This document shows, piece by piece, positions 18,018-25,770 of a stretch of DNA of 64,000 nucleotides; position 1 is the stretch's first letter; each line of letters opens with the position of its first letter. This stretch comes from Lysinibacillus_B sp031181585 (GTDB taxonomy: Bacteria; Bacillota; Bacilli; Bacillales_A; Planococcaceae), in contig NZ_CP154840.1 in assembly GCF_047301505.1 (NCBI RefSeq), positions 1,116,001 through 1,180,000 of the forward strand, written 5' to 3'. The translations under genes were made by a program, and so were the position numbers. A model generated the notes under the pieces. The model saw only the letters and a program-made list of their open reading frames with translations. It was not told the DNA's origin and searched no databases.

Positions 18018-18264
18018 AGGGAGCTCCCTTCAGCCTGTTGACAAACGCTTTCATTCATCGTTGCTTGCCTCGCTCGTCCGCGAATGAACTTAGGTTCTAT
18101 TCGCGTCTTCGCTCGTCGGCGCGCCTTGTCTGACAAGCGTTTTCAAGACAGGCTGGGTAAAATCTTCTTTTTACCAAAGTATCTAAAAAGACGCATAGAC
18201 AAAGTCATAAAACGACTTTGTCTTCGCTCTGAAGGGAGCTCCTTAATGGGAGCTCCCTTTTATC
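18018..18264. repeat. Nested-palindrome extragenic element
   Basis: A 16-base perfect palindrome, GAAGGGAGCTCCCTTC (18018-18033), is followed by AGCCTGT...AAACGCTT, whose inverted copy AAGCGTTTTCAAGACAGGCT occurs at about 18137-18157. Next come GACAAAGTC/GACTTTGTC arms (18197-18222), and a final GGGAGCTCC hairpin ends the element. The whole has the form of a large folded structure. The ORF inside it (18084-18323) has no coding support. Its origin and family are unknown to me. Confidence 0.55.
18232..18264. terminator. Convergent terminator between kipR and kipA genes
   Basis: AAGGGAGCTCC and GGAGCTCCCTT form a perfect 11-base stem with a T-rich right side. It is the last part of the nested-palindrome element. 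Confidence 0.75.
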
Positions 18265-18276
18265 GTTCTATGCCTT

Positions 18277-19272
18277 TCATATCTGGGCCTTCAGACGAAT
18301 GCTCAGTGCAATGTCCGCAATGATTTTTTCTATTGCAAACAAAGCTGCTTCAGCCTGCTCCAACGTAACTTCAGTAAAGTGAATTTCTGCGTTTGGCTGC
18401 ATTTGAGACAAACGCGGAAGATCTGCAGAGATGACCTGTCCAATTTTTGGATAACCGCCAGTCGTTTGCCGATCAGCCATCAGAATAATGGGCTGTCCGC
18501 TTGATGGTACTTGAATTGTTCCATATGTGACACCCTCGGAGAGTAAATCGAATTTTTCTAATAAGTTCAGCGGCTCTCCCTCCAGCCGGTAACCCATCCG
18601 GTCCGATTGTGTTGTGATCTTGTAAGGAGTTGAAAAGAAAGTTTGTTGGCTTTCAGGCTTAAAGCGGTTGAATTCCGATCCGTGCATGACTCGAATTGCT
18701 TCGGTTTTCTCAAATAAGTGCAGCTGCGTGTAATCGAGGGACCATGTAATGGGCTGATCTGTTTGTTCTAATTGACGGATGAATGCAAGGCTGATGTCAC
18801 TGGCTGCTTTACCTAAAGGCAAACGGTCACCCTTCTGTAACGCACGACCTGACAGTCCGCCGATTCCTGCGCGAAGATACGTACTCTTGCTTTCCATCAC
18901 AAGTGGCACATCAATCCCTCCGGCAAAAGCGACATAAGCCCGGCACCCATTGACAGCCGATTTAAATTGTAAAACTGATCCTTTTCGTATTAAGATTGGC
19001 CGCCACATCGGCGCTTTTTGCCCATCAATGGTCGGCTGCAGGTCACCACCTGCAATGGCCACAAGCTGATCTTGCTCAAACAAAAGCTTCGTACCAAACA
19101 TCGTAATCTCCAGCACGCCCTCTTGTTCTTCATTTCCAACAAGTAAGTTCGCCAGCCGCATTGAAGTCCTGTCCATAGAACCGCTTACGATGACGCCATA
19201 TTTCTGTGCACCAAATCTTCCTAAGTCTTGTACTGTTGTCAGTAGCCCGCCATGTAGAATTCTCACACTCAT
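18277..19272 (-). CDS. pxpC: 5-oxoprolinase subunit C (biotin-dependent carboxyltransferase-like; KipA/PxpC)
   Basis: Subunit of 331 residues of the PxpABC enzyme that opens 5-oxoproline to glutamate with ATP. In B. subtilis the KipA/KipI pair also affects the sporulation kinase KinA. Signatures: GLLTTVQDLGRFGAQKYGVIVSGSMDRTSMRLAN at the N-terminus and SDRMGYRLEG, PSSGQPIILMADRQTTGGYPKIG in the second half. It overlaps the kipI-like gene by four bases, so the two are coupled. Confidence 0.92.
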   Translation of the reverse strand: MSVRILHGGLLTTVQDLGRFGAQKYGVIVSGSMDRTSMRLANLLVGNEEQEGVLEITMFGTKLLFEQDQLVAIAGGDLQPTIDGQKAPMWRPILIRKGSVLQFKSAVNGCRAYVAFAGGIDVPLVMESKSTYLRAGIGGLSGRALQKGDRLPLGKAASDISLAFIRQLEQTDQPITWSLDYTQLHLFEKTEAIRVMHGSEFNRFKPESQQTFFSTPYKITTQSDRMGYRLEGEPLNLLEKFDLLSEGVTYGTIQVPSSGQPIILMADRQTTGGYPKIGQVISADLPRLSQMQPNAEIHFTEVTLEQAEAALFAIEKIIADIALSIRLKAQI

Positions 19273-20003
19273 TGTTTTCTCTCCTTATAGCTCACATATT
19301 CGTCCACAGAAATCGGAACAAAGCGAACTTTATCGCCCGATTGTAATAGTGTTGGAGGAGATCCATCTGGGAGAAACAGATCAAGCGGCGTACGTCCGAT
19401 GATTTGCCAGCCGCCTGGTGTTTCTAGTGGATAAATGCCTGTCTGCTTACCTGCGATACCTACGGAGCCAGGTGTTATAGACAGTCTTGGCGATTCCATT
19501 CGGGGAGTAGCGATCCGTTCGTCCATACCGCCCATGAACGGAAATCCTGGTGCAAATCCTATCATATAAACGAGATATTCGGCAGATGAGTGGATATGAA
19601 TAACTTCCTCAACAGAAAGGTGATTATGGGCAGCAACATGTTCAAGGTCCGGACCGTACTCTCCACCATATAACACCGGTATGTCAATAAGCCGTTGTGT
19701 AGATTTACGGGACGTTTCCATTTTCATTAGCAGCTTAGATAAAAAGCTGCTCACTATATGATAAGGGCTTTCCTTTTTTTGCGTGGAACGTAACGGACAC
19801 ACCGCAGGAGGATAATAGTAAACAGTTAAACTATTATAAGCCGGTACTGCTTCTATAAAACCACGGAAAGGATTGTCCTCCAGTAATAAGCTCAGCTGCT
19901 TTACCTTTTCATGAATAGCTGGATTAATACCCTCTCCCAAATGGACGACGAGCGCTGAGTCTCCTAAAGGACGAAACGTTTCGCTTATCTGTTGAATGGT
20001 CAT
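19269..20003 (-). CDS. pxpB: 5-oxoprolinase subunit B (KipI/PxpB)
   Basis: Subunit of 244 residues and partner of PxpC. It carries the family motif YMIGFAPGFPFMGGMDERIATPR, followed by SVGIAGKQTGIYPLETPGGWQIIGRTPL. In B. subtilis KipI is an inhibitor of KinA autophosphorylation as well as an oxoprolinase subunit; which role dominates here cannot be seen. It is transcribed divergently from pxpA, and the intergenic space carries two mirrored palindromic sites. RBS GGAGAG precedes ATG. Confidence 0.92.
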   Translation of the reverse strand: MTIQQISETFRPLGDSALVVHLGEGINPAIHEKVKQLSLLLEDNPFRGFIEAVPAYNSLTVYYYPPAVCPLRSTQKKESPYHIVSSFLSKLLMKMETSRKSTQRLIDIPVLYGGEYGPDLEHVAAHNHLSVEEVIHIHSSAEYLVYMIGFAPGFPFMGGMDERIATPRMESPRLSITPGSVGIAGKQTGIYPLETPGGWQIIGRTPLDLFLPDGSPPTLLQSGDKVRFVPISVDEYVSYKERKQ

Positions 20004-20022
20004 TAGGGTTCTCTCCTTCAGT

Positions 20023-20045
20023 TTCGAAATTTGGAATTAAAGTTC
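20023..20045. promoter_or_regulatory. Candidate IclR (KipR) operator, kipI side
   Basis: TTCGAAATTTGGAATTAAAG lies 20 bases upstream of the kipI start. Its inverted copy occurs at 20191-20213 with about 18 of 23 bases shared. The pair flanks the divergent promoters. Confidence 0.5.
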
Positions 20046-20190
20046 TGTAAAATGGATAATGACTCTATTATAGATGGTTCGGAAAGAAAAACAAACGAAT
20101 ATTTTGCAACTATTTAATTTTTCTATTAATTCTAACTTTAACTCTTTTCAAATGAAAAAAAGGTGTGCTAGAATGAGACTGTATTTTAAA

Positions 20191-20213
20191 ACTAAAGTTC
20201 CAATTTTCGGAAC
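20191..20213. promoter_or_regulatory. Candidate IclR (KipR) operator, pxpA side
   Basis: ACTAAAGTTCCAATTTTCGG and following AAC form the reverse complement of the site at 20023-20045. The core TTCC-n7-GGAA is itself palindromic. It lies 35 bases before the pxpA start. Confidence 0.5.
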
Positions 20214-20247
20214 AGTGGTAGGGAATAAGTATTTTGGAGGGGATAGG

Positions 20248-21018
20248 ATGTATCATGTTGATTTGAATTGTGATTTAGGGGAAAGCTTCGGCCGCTTCAA
20301 ATTAGGGGAGCAGGAGGAGATTTTAAAATATATCACATCAGCTAATGTTGCATGCGGTTTTCATAGCGGTGATCCAACTGTAATGAGAGAAACAGTGAAA
20401 CTCGCTATTGATCATGGGGTGAAAATCGGTGCCCACCCAGGTTTGCCTGACTTGAATGGCTTCGGCCGACGAGAGATGGCCATTACGCCTCAGGAGGGCT
20501 ATGATATGGTCGTTTATCAAATTGGTGCGTTGCAAGGCTTTCTGGCAACATTTAACGAAGAGATGCAGCATGTAAAACCACATGGTGCTTTGTATAATAT
20601 GGCAGCAAAAGACCAGGCTCTTGCAGAGGCGATTGCCCAGGCAGTCTATGATGTTTCGCCATCATTAATTTTGTTTGGCCTTGCCGATAGCGAGCTGACA
20701 AAGGCAGGCGAGAAAATAGGGCTGCGTACGGCACATGAATTTTTTGCAGATCGTACATACCAGGCAGATGGTTCACTCACTTCCCGCTCTCAGCCGAACG
20801 CGATGATTACAGATCGGGAGCAGTCTGCTGCTCAAGTAATCAAGGCAGTTAAGGAAGGGAAAGTCCTATCACAGCAGCAAACAGAGGTTGCTTTACGAGC
20901 AGATACTGTCTGCATTCATGGAGACGGTGAACATGCCCTTGCCTTTGCCGAATATTTGCAAGAAACGCTAGTGAACAACCAAATCAGCATTTCGGCAATT
21001 GGAAAGTGGGGGAAGTAG
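20248..21018 (+). CDS. pxpA: 5-oxoprolinase subunit A (LamB/YcsF family)
   Basis: Subunit of 256 residues that acts with PxpB and PxpC on 5-oxoproline. The signature DLNCDLGESFG stands at the N-terminus, then NVACGFHSGDP, HPGLPDLNGFGRR and KPHGALYN. The ATG at 20248 has TTGGAGGGG upstream; the extension to 20074 runs through the promoter/operator region and is rejected. It begins the rightward set pxpA, NRAMP-like transporter and DUF1445 protein, spaced by 3 and 21 bases. Confidence 0.92.
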   Translation: MYHVDLNCDLGESFGRFKLGEQEEILKYITSANVACGFHSGDPTVMRETVKLAIDHGVKIGAHPGLPDLNGFGRREMAITPQEGYDMVVYQIGALQGFLATFNEEMQHVKPHGALYNMAAKDQALAEAIAQAVYDVSPSLILFGLADSELTKAGEKIGLRTAHEFFADRTYQADGSLTSRSQPNAMITDREQSAAQVIKAVKEGKVLSQQQTEVALRADTVCIHGDGEHALAFAEYLQETLVNNQISISAIGKWGK

Positions 21019-21021
21019 TAG

Positions 21022-22269
21022 ATGGCTGAAACAAAAGGAAAAGTAGAAAATTCTGAGCCGACCGCTGAGAAAAAAAGCGAAAACAAAAAAGGAAACTGGA
21101 GTGTTCTGCTGGGAGCAGCCTTCTTAATGGCGACCTCTGCTATCGGTCCAGGATTTTTAACACAAACAACTGTATTTACACAGCAGCTTGCTGCAAGCTT
21201 TGGTTTTGTTATTTTGATTTCATTATTGTTAGATATCATTGCGCAAATGAATGTTTGGCGGATCATTGGTGTTTCTGGACTGCGTGGACAGGAGATTGCC
21301 AATAAAGTATTACCGGGGCTTGGTGTTGTGCTTGCCGTTCTGATCGTCATCGGGGGTCTTGCCTTCAATATCGGAAACGTTGCCGGTGCCGGTCTAGGAC
21401 TGAATGCCATGCTAGGACTCGATCCGATTGTAGGGGCTGTCATCAGTGCCGCAATTGCCATTTTCATCTTTGTCGTAAAAGAAGCAGGGAAGGCAATGGA
21501 TAAGTTTGCCCAGTTTGCTGGTTTTATCATGATTCTTCTAATGATCTATGTAGCCTTCAAAACATCACCTCCAGTCGGAGAAGCGCTTGCGAATACAGTG
21601 ATGCCGGAAACAATCAGCTGGTTTGCTATTGTAACGCTTGTAGGGGGGACGGTCGGAGGCTATATTACCTTTGCAGGCGGACACCGTCTATTGGATGCCG
21701 GGGTAAAAGGTGTAGAAGCTCTGCCGGAAATTACAAAAAGCTCCGTGACTGGGATTGCAGCGACGGGCGTGATACGTATTGCGTTGTTCCTTGCTGTGCT
21801 TGGTGTAGTATCACAAGGGCTAAGCATTGATGCAGATAATCCGGTTGCTTCGGTCTTCCAATTGGCAGCAGGAGATATTGGCTATCGTATTTTCGGGATT
21901 ATTATGTGGGCTGCAGCTATCACATCTGTTGTCGGTGCCGCATATACATCTGTTTCCTTTATTCGTACATTCCATCCAACCATTGAAAAATATCACAACT
22001 GGATTATTATCGCGTTTATCCTCATTTCTACGACGGTGTTTGCGTTCGTCGGAAGACCAGTTAATATTCTGATTCTTGTCGGTGCTCTAAATGCGCTGAT
22101 TCTGCCGCTTGCATTAGGTACATTGCTAGTTGCAGCCTACAAGAAAAAGATTGTAGGGGAATACAAGCATCCATTATGGCTGACGGTGACAGGTGCCCTT
22201 GTTGTCGTAATTATGGCGTACATGAGTATTGTGACTTTAATCGAACAATTACCACAGATGTTTAAGTAA
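21022..22269 (+). CDS. ycsG: NRAMP-like transporter (YcsG type)
   Basis: Membrane protein of 415 residues with about eleven segments, in the divalent-metal/NRAMP superfamily. The N-terminal pattern ATSAIGPGFLTQTTVFTQQL is typical of YcsG-type members, which keep a divergent metal-site region. Its place inside the kip/pxp operon, as in B. subtilis, suggests import of 5-oxoproline or a related acid rather than manganese; that is inference. It starts at ATG three bases after pxpA. Confidence 0.85.
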   Translation: MAETKGKVENSEPTAEKKSENKKGNWSVLLGAAFLMATSAIGPGFLTQTTVFTQQLAASFGFVILISLLLDIIAQMNVWRIIGVSGLRGQEIANKVLPGLGVVLAVLIVIGGLAFNIGNVAGAGLGLNAMLGLDPIVGAVISAAIAIFIFVVKEAGKAMDKFAQFAGFIMILLMIYVAFKTSPPVGEALANTVMPETISWFAIVTLVGGTVGGYITFAGGHRLLDAGVKGVEALPEITKSSVTGIAATGVIRIALFLAVLGVVSQGLSIDADNPVASVFQLAAGDIGYRIFGIIMWAAAITSVVGAAYTSVSFIRTFHPTIEKYHNWIIIAFILISTTVFAFVGRPVNILILVGALNALILPLALGTLLVAAYKKKIVGEYKHPLWLTVTGALVVVIMAYMSIVTLIEQLPQMFK

Positions 22270-22290
22270 ATGTAATAGGAGGGAAAGGGA

Positions 22291-23082
22291 ATGAATGATT
22301 TTTCATCACTAGCTCCAAAAGATGTTCGGGAGCTCATCCGAAAGCAAGAGATTACAGGGCCGACTGCGGGTATGTCAAAAGGCTATACACAGGCAAATCT
22401 CGCTATTTTGAAGAAGGAGCACGCCTTTGACTTCTTATTGTTTTGCCAGCGCAACCAAAAGCAATGTCCAGTACTTGATGTGACAGAAGTGGGATCATTT
22501 AGTCCGGCATTACTCGCGAAGGATGCGGATATTCGAAAGGATATTCCAAAATACCGTATTTACCGGGATGGCATTTTTACTGAAGAGGTAACCGATATTA
22601 CCGACTACTGGGAGGAGGATATGGTTGCCTTCCTGATCGGCTGCAGCTTTACCTTTGAAACACCGCTTTTAGAGAGCGGTATCCCAGTCCGGCATATCGA
22701 GGAAAAATGCAATGTGCCAATGTACAAGACGAACATCCCATGTGTAAAGGCAGGTGTATTTGAAGGCCCGACTGTCGTCAGCATGCGGCCAATGTCGCCA
22801 GAGGACGCTATCCGTGCCGTTCAGATCACCTCACGCTTCCCAGCTGTTCATGGTGCTCCGTTACACATCGGCGACCCGAGCCAAATCGGCATCGAGGATA
22901 TTACAAAGCCTGATTTTGGTGATGCAGTTACGATTAAACCAGGAGAAGTTCCTGTTTTTTGGGCCTGCGGTGTCACACCACAGGCAGTAGCGATGCAAAG
23001 CAAGCCCTCCATTATGATTACCCACGCACCGGGCTGCATGTTTATCAGCGATATTCGTGATGAAGTATATAGTGTAATTTAA
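22291..23082 (+). CDS. ycsI: DUF1445 putative hydro-lyase (YcsI)
   Basis: Protein of 263 residues in the DUF1445 (D-glutamate cyclase-like) family. Visible family motifs include GPTAGMSKGYTQANLAIL, the cysteine-rich HIEEKCNVPMYKTNIPC, and FWACGVTPQAVAM with ITHAPGCMFISD at the C-terminus. A homologue that converts D-glutamate to 5-oxoproline is known from mammals, which would fit a locus that handles 5-oxoproline. RBS AGGAGGGAAAGG supports the ATG. A hairpin ends the operon. Confidence 0.9.
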   Translation: MNDFSSLAPKDVRELIRKQEITGPTAGMSKGYTQANLAILKKEHAFDFLLFCQRNQKQCPVLDVTEVGSFSPALLAKDADIRKDIPKYRIYRDGIFTEEVTDITDYWEEDMVAFLIGCSFTFETPLLESGIPVRHIEEKCNVPMYKTNIPCVKAGVFEGPTVVSMRPMSPEDAIRAVQITSRFPAVHGAPLHIGDPSQIGIEDITKPDFGDAVTIKPGEVPVFWACGVTPQAVAMQSKPSIMITHAPGCMFISDIRDEVYSVI

Positions 23083-23109
23083 AAGTAAAACTCACTCTTA
23101 TCATTAACA

Positions 23110-23150
23110 TGAGGCCCCGATCCTTTACTGGATTGGGGTCTCGTTCGTTC
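23110..23150 (+). terminator. Hairpin after ycsI
   Basis: GAGGCCCCGATCC pairs with GGATTGGGGTCTC around TTTACT. The tail is only moderately T-rich (TCGTTCGTTCT). Confidence 0.65.
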
Positions 23151-23169
23151 TGTAAGCTCTTGTACGCCT

Positions 23170-23403
23170 TCAAAGACGCTCGCTTTAAAGGCTTTTAGTG
23201 AGAGCAAAGAATTTCAGCAACATATTTTTTATACATCGACCGGTGGCGTCATGATTAACGATATTGTGCCGCATTTTGTTCATCCTGAATTGCGGTCTGG
23301 CTGTGTCACTCAACTGAGGTTTGGACAACATGGAATTAAAACATCTTACGGATACAATAAATTAGCAGAAGAAGTCGGCTTGGCTGTGATGATGCACAGC
23401 TAA
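23170..23403 (+). pseudogene. Aldehyde dehydrogenase C-terminal remnant
   Basis: The frame reads ...AFSESKEFQQHIFYTSTGG then VMINDIVPHFVHPEL, which resembles the C-terminal catalytic-domain end of class 3 aldehyde dehydrogenases (TSxGGVxxNDxxxHxxxPxLPFGG). After HPEL the expected PFGGVG is corrupted to RSGCVT. There is no start, no cysteine-containing active-site part and no ribosome site. It is a decayed fragment; the family call is moderate. Confidence 0.4.
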
Positions 23404-23554
23404 GTCTCTTTTTATTGAGAAAACGATTCTTTACGCAGACAACGAAATAAAGAAAAACGGCGTATAAAGCCAGGCAGAAATGAACAAATTTCAAGCAGGT
23501 GTATCTTTTTAAAATAATGAGATAAAAAGCTGAAACATAAGAGGAGGAATAGAT

Positions 23555-23755
23555 TTGGACTTTCTAATAAGCAAGCTTGAAGAAGACGTTGAATATTTAT
23601 ATTCACAGGGCAAGCGAGTGGATATGATCAAGATGAACCCCGAAATATACGAACATTTCATTCGGTTAAAACCAGGGGTGCCGAATATGAGCATTCCAGT
23701 ACAAGCGGATGAAAATGTGGAGAGATACGAGCTCGTTTATAGTATAATTCACTGA
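23555..23755 (+). CDS. Small hypothetical protein, 66 residues
   Basis: Small soluble acidic protein beginning at TTG after GAGGAGGAAT (23541-23550), a strong ribosome site that supports real translation. The sequence has a helical N-terminal half (SKLEEDVEYLYSQGKRVDMI) followed by an IYEHFIRLKPG segment. I do not recognise a family. It is isolated between a decayed aldehyde dehydrogenase fragment and a convergent terminator. Confidence 0.6.
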   Translation: MDFLISKLEEDVEYLYSQGKRVDMIKMNPEIYEHFIRLKPGVPNMSIPVQADENVERYELVYSIIH

Positions 23756-23900
23756 CGGCTTACATGAGCTGTCGACTGTTTTCATTTCTTTTGATAATAT
23801 TTCGAAAGTTAACCAAAACTAAAACAATATATCGCCTGGATAGTTTGAAATTATGTGCAGGCAATATTGAGAAATAATATTTCATACTTATTCATTTAAC

Positions 23901-23957
23901 AAAAAATGAAGCAGCATTCCTGGTAGACCTACAAGAGGACCGCTGCTTTTCTTTTTT
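23901..23957. terminator. Hairpin between small genes (bidirectional)
   Basis: AAGCAGC and GCTGCTT arms enclose a loop of 26 bases, with A-rich left and T-rich right flanks. Confidence 0.5.
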
Positions 23958-23974
23958 CCGCTAGCGAAATGAAA

Positions 23975-24157
23975 TTATTTTGTTTTCTTCTGTAAGTAAA
24001 AGCGGGCGTTAGCAAAAAAGATTGTTCCCAAAAGAAATAACATTAAGATAATCCAACTTGCGATAGCTGAATATTCGCCATCTAAGATGAACTCACTGCC
24101 TAAATTGACGAATACCATCATGATCATGACTACATATAATCCTTTTAAAAAGTTCAT
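23975..24157 (-). CDS. Small membrane protein, 60 residues
   Basis: Starts MNFLKGLYVVMIMMVF. Two hydrophobic segments (about residues 5-22 and 30-50) are followed by a basic tail (FYLQKKTK). The ATG at 24157 has AGGAGGGAAAC upstream; the longer frame to 24259 has no ribosome site and a non-membrane leader. Not a family I recognise. It is paired with the 74-residue membrane protein upstream on the same strand. Confidence 0.6.
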   Translation of the reverse strand: MNFLKGLYVVMIMMVFVNLGSEFILDGEYSAIASWIILMLFLLGTIFFANARFYLQKKTK

Positions 24158-24268
24158 ATGTTTCCCTCCTAAATGTATAGGATAACCTATCCATCTTTTC
24201 GTTCCCATATACCGTAATTGTCTAGTCGCTCTAGCAGGTGAAATTGCTTTTCCGAGCATATCGCTGCA

Positions 24269-24493
24269 TCAATATTGTGGCCTTGTAAAGTAGGTAGTCA
24301 CCGCCATCAAGTAGAAAAAGAAATTTCCCAATATCATGTAAGCCAAAAATGAATAGTCAATAAAAACAAGCTTGATCAACATAGTAAAAGAAAACGCTAA
24401 TATGATGGTGTAAGTAAGTTTCCCTTCTTTACAAAAATGACCTTGAAATACAGCAAAAACAATTGTCAAAAAGATCGGGAAATAAAAGGACAT
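24269..24493 (-). CDS. Small membrane protein, 74 residues
   Basis: Starts MSFYFPIFLTIVFAVFQG and has two to three hydrophobic segments. A strong ribosome site, AAAGGGGGTGG, precedes the ATG. The next gene on this strand (60-residue membrane protein) begins about 110 bases downstream. Both may be a small accessory membrane pair; function unknown. Confidence 0.55.
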   Translation of the reverse strand: MSFYFPIFLTIVFAVFQGHFCKEGKLTYTIILAFSFTMLIKLVFIDYSFLAYMILGNFFFYLMAVTTYFTRPQY

Positions 24494-24562
24494 TTATCCA
24501 CCCCCTTTAACTGAGTAAGAAAAAGAAGAAGGGCGATACCTATTTTATTTATAAGCAGCTTG

Positions 24563-24786
24563 CTAAGGGTACCCTTTCACAATAGGTAAAGCCGTATTAC
24601 GTGTTTTGTGCCTGTTGCCCACTGATTTTTTCTTTTCCCATAACCTGTTTTTGAATGAAAAGTAGGAAATGTACTGATTTTTCGTTCGTAAGAAAATAAC
24701 CGTCGAAATACAAATCGTTACCAATAATATTTCACTTAATACCCCTAGCGATCCGCTATCCAGGTAATTGGTGATCTCGTGTACAT
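24563..24786 (-). pseudogene. Possible broken small membrane protein gene
   Basis: On the minus strand an ATG at 24786 has AAAGAGGGAG before it, but its frame stops after 13 codons. The neighbouring frame continues as HEITNYLDSGSLGVLSEILL, then VTICISTVIFLRTKNQYISY, with a hydrophobic stretch and a basic tail to a stop at 24563. A one-base frameshift near 24780 would explain both. No known family. Confidence 0.3.
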
Positions 24787-24943
24787 AAGACTCCCTCTTT
24801 AAAACAACAATAATTTATTAAAAGTGTAACATATTTACATATCCTATAAAAGATAGCTGTTTTCCTAGTTACTAGAGCGCATTCAACCGCTATTCGTACC
24901 AGCGTGATAAAATGGAAAAAAAAGTATAAGGATGGATGCAAGG

Positions 24944-25681
24944 ATGAACATTCCCGAACAATTTATTAAGCCGTTCCCTTCATATGAAGAAGTATTTTAT
25001 GATGAGCTGGAGCGGCATAAAAAGCATTTCCTGCCTATTTGCTCGATCAACTTACAGTGCGTGGACCCTGATTGGGACGAGTGGCTGCATATTGTCTCAG
25101 TAAAGGAAATCCATGATGGCTGTGTCGGTGAAAATACAAAGAAGTTTCATACACGCTTTACGAAAGAAGATACAGTTGGTTTTAATGTTATTGACGGAAA
25201 ATACCAATTTGAGGCAGAGTGGGATTACTTTGAGGCCGAAACTGATGAGGCACTAGAGGACGTATATTTACAAAACGAAACAGATTACGAGGCACGCAAA
25301 CAGTTTTTCCTTCGCCGAGGTAACCTCTATCCTTATTCCAGCTTTGGAAGGGCGATTGAAACCGCAGATGTATTGGAGCAGGATTTTAACGATAAGCAGG
25401 CAGCCGGCTGGGGGCTAAGCTATCCTGTCGTAAATGGCATTTTGGATGATGTACGGTTTACAACAGAAGAGGGACAGGTGCTGCTGGAGGACTGTGAAAG
25501 TGAAGCCGATGCTTTTGATTATACAAATCTGCTGTATGTGCCAAAAGATGAAAATAATCACATGTTTACATATATCGGCTTTGCGACAGGCTATTATTTT
25601 CAAGCTTACGGAGCGGACCGGATTTATTTATTTTTCAATAAAGAGCTGAAAAAAGCAGTTATCTGCTTTGAGTATACGTGA
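24944..25681 (+). CDS. Hypothetical protein, 245 residues
   Basis: Soluble acidic protein of about 245 residues (starts at 24932 or 24944; the latter has AGGATG at useful spacing). It has no signal peptide and no membrane segment. It is rich in Asp, Glu, Phe and Tyr, with repeated aromatic-acidic patterns (FEAEWDYFEAETDEALEDVY). I do not recognise a family. A bidirectional terminator follows. Confidence 0.75.
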   Translation: MNIPEQFIKPFPSYEEVFYDELERHKKHFLPICSINLQCVDPDWDEWLHIVSVKEIHDGCVGENTKKFHTRFTKEDTVGFNVIDGKYQFEAEWDYFEAETDEALEDVYLQNETDYEARKQFFLRRGNLYPYSSFGRAIETADVLEQDFNDKQAAGWGLSYPVVNGILDDVRFTTEEGQVLLEDCESEADAFDYTNLLYVPKDENNHMFTYIGFATGYYFQAYGADRIYLFFNKELKKAVICFEYT

Positions 25682-25714
25682 GGCAGAAGCCGATATCCGT
25701 CTCAGCATATAGCT

Positions 25715-25743
25715 AAAAACCCCTTACTATTTAAGGGGTTTTT
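25715..25743. terminator. Bidirectional terminator
   Basis: AAAACCCCTTA and TAAGGGGTTTTT form a strong symmetric stem around CTATT. It serves the hypothetical gene and the convergent cdaR-like gene. Confidence 0.85.
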
Positions 25744-25770
25744 AGCATGCAATTTTCTATTTTCCTGACA

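Noticed and set aside
18084..18323. Open frame of 79 codons inside the nested-palindrome element
   Set aside because: No ribosome site, and it runs through inverted repeats and the convergent terminator into the opposite-strand kipA-like gene. It is a by-product of the repeat.
20074..20247. N-terminal extension of PxpA by 58 residues
   Set aside because: It crosses the divergent promoter and operator region. The standard PxpA N-terminus begins at the ATG at 20248 behind GGAGGGG.
24756..24941. Minus-strand frame of 61 codons upstream of the hypothetical gene at 24.9 kb
   Set aside because: No ribosome site, and it overlaps the promoter of the plus-strand gene. The neighbouring frame with a membrane-like product was kept only as a possible broken gene.
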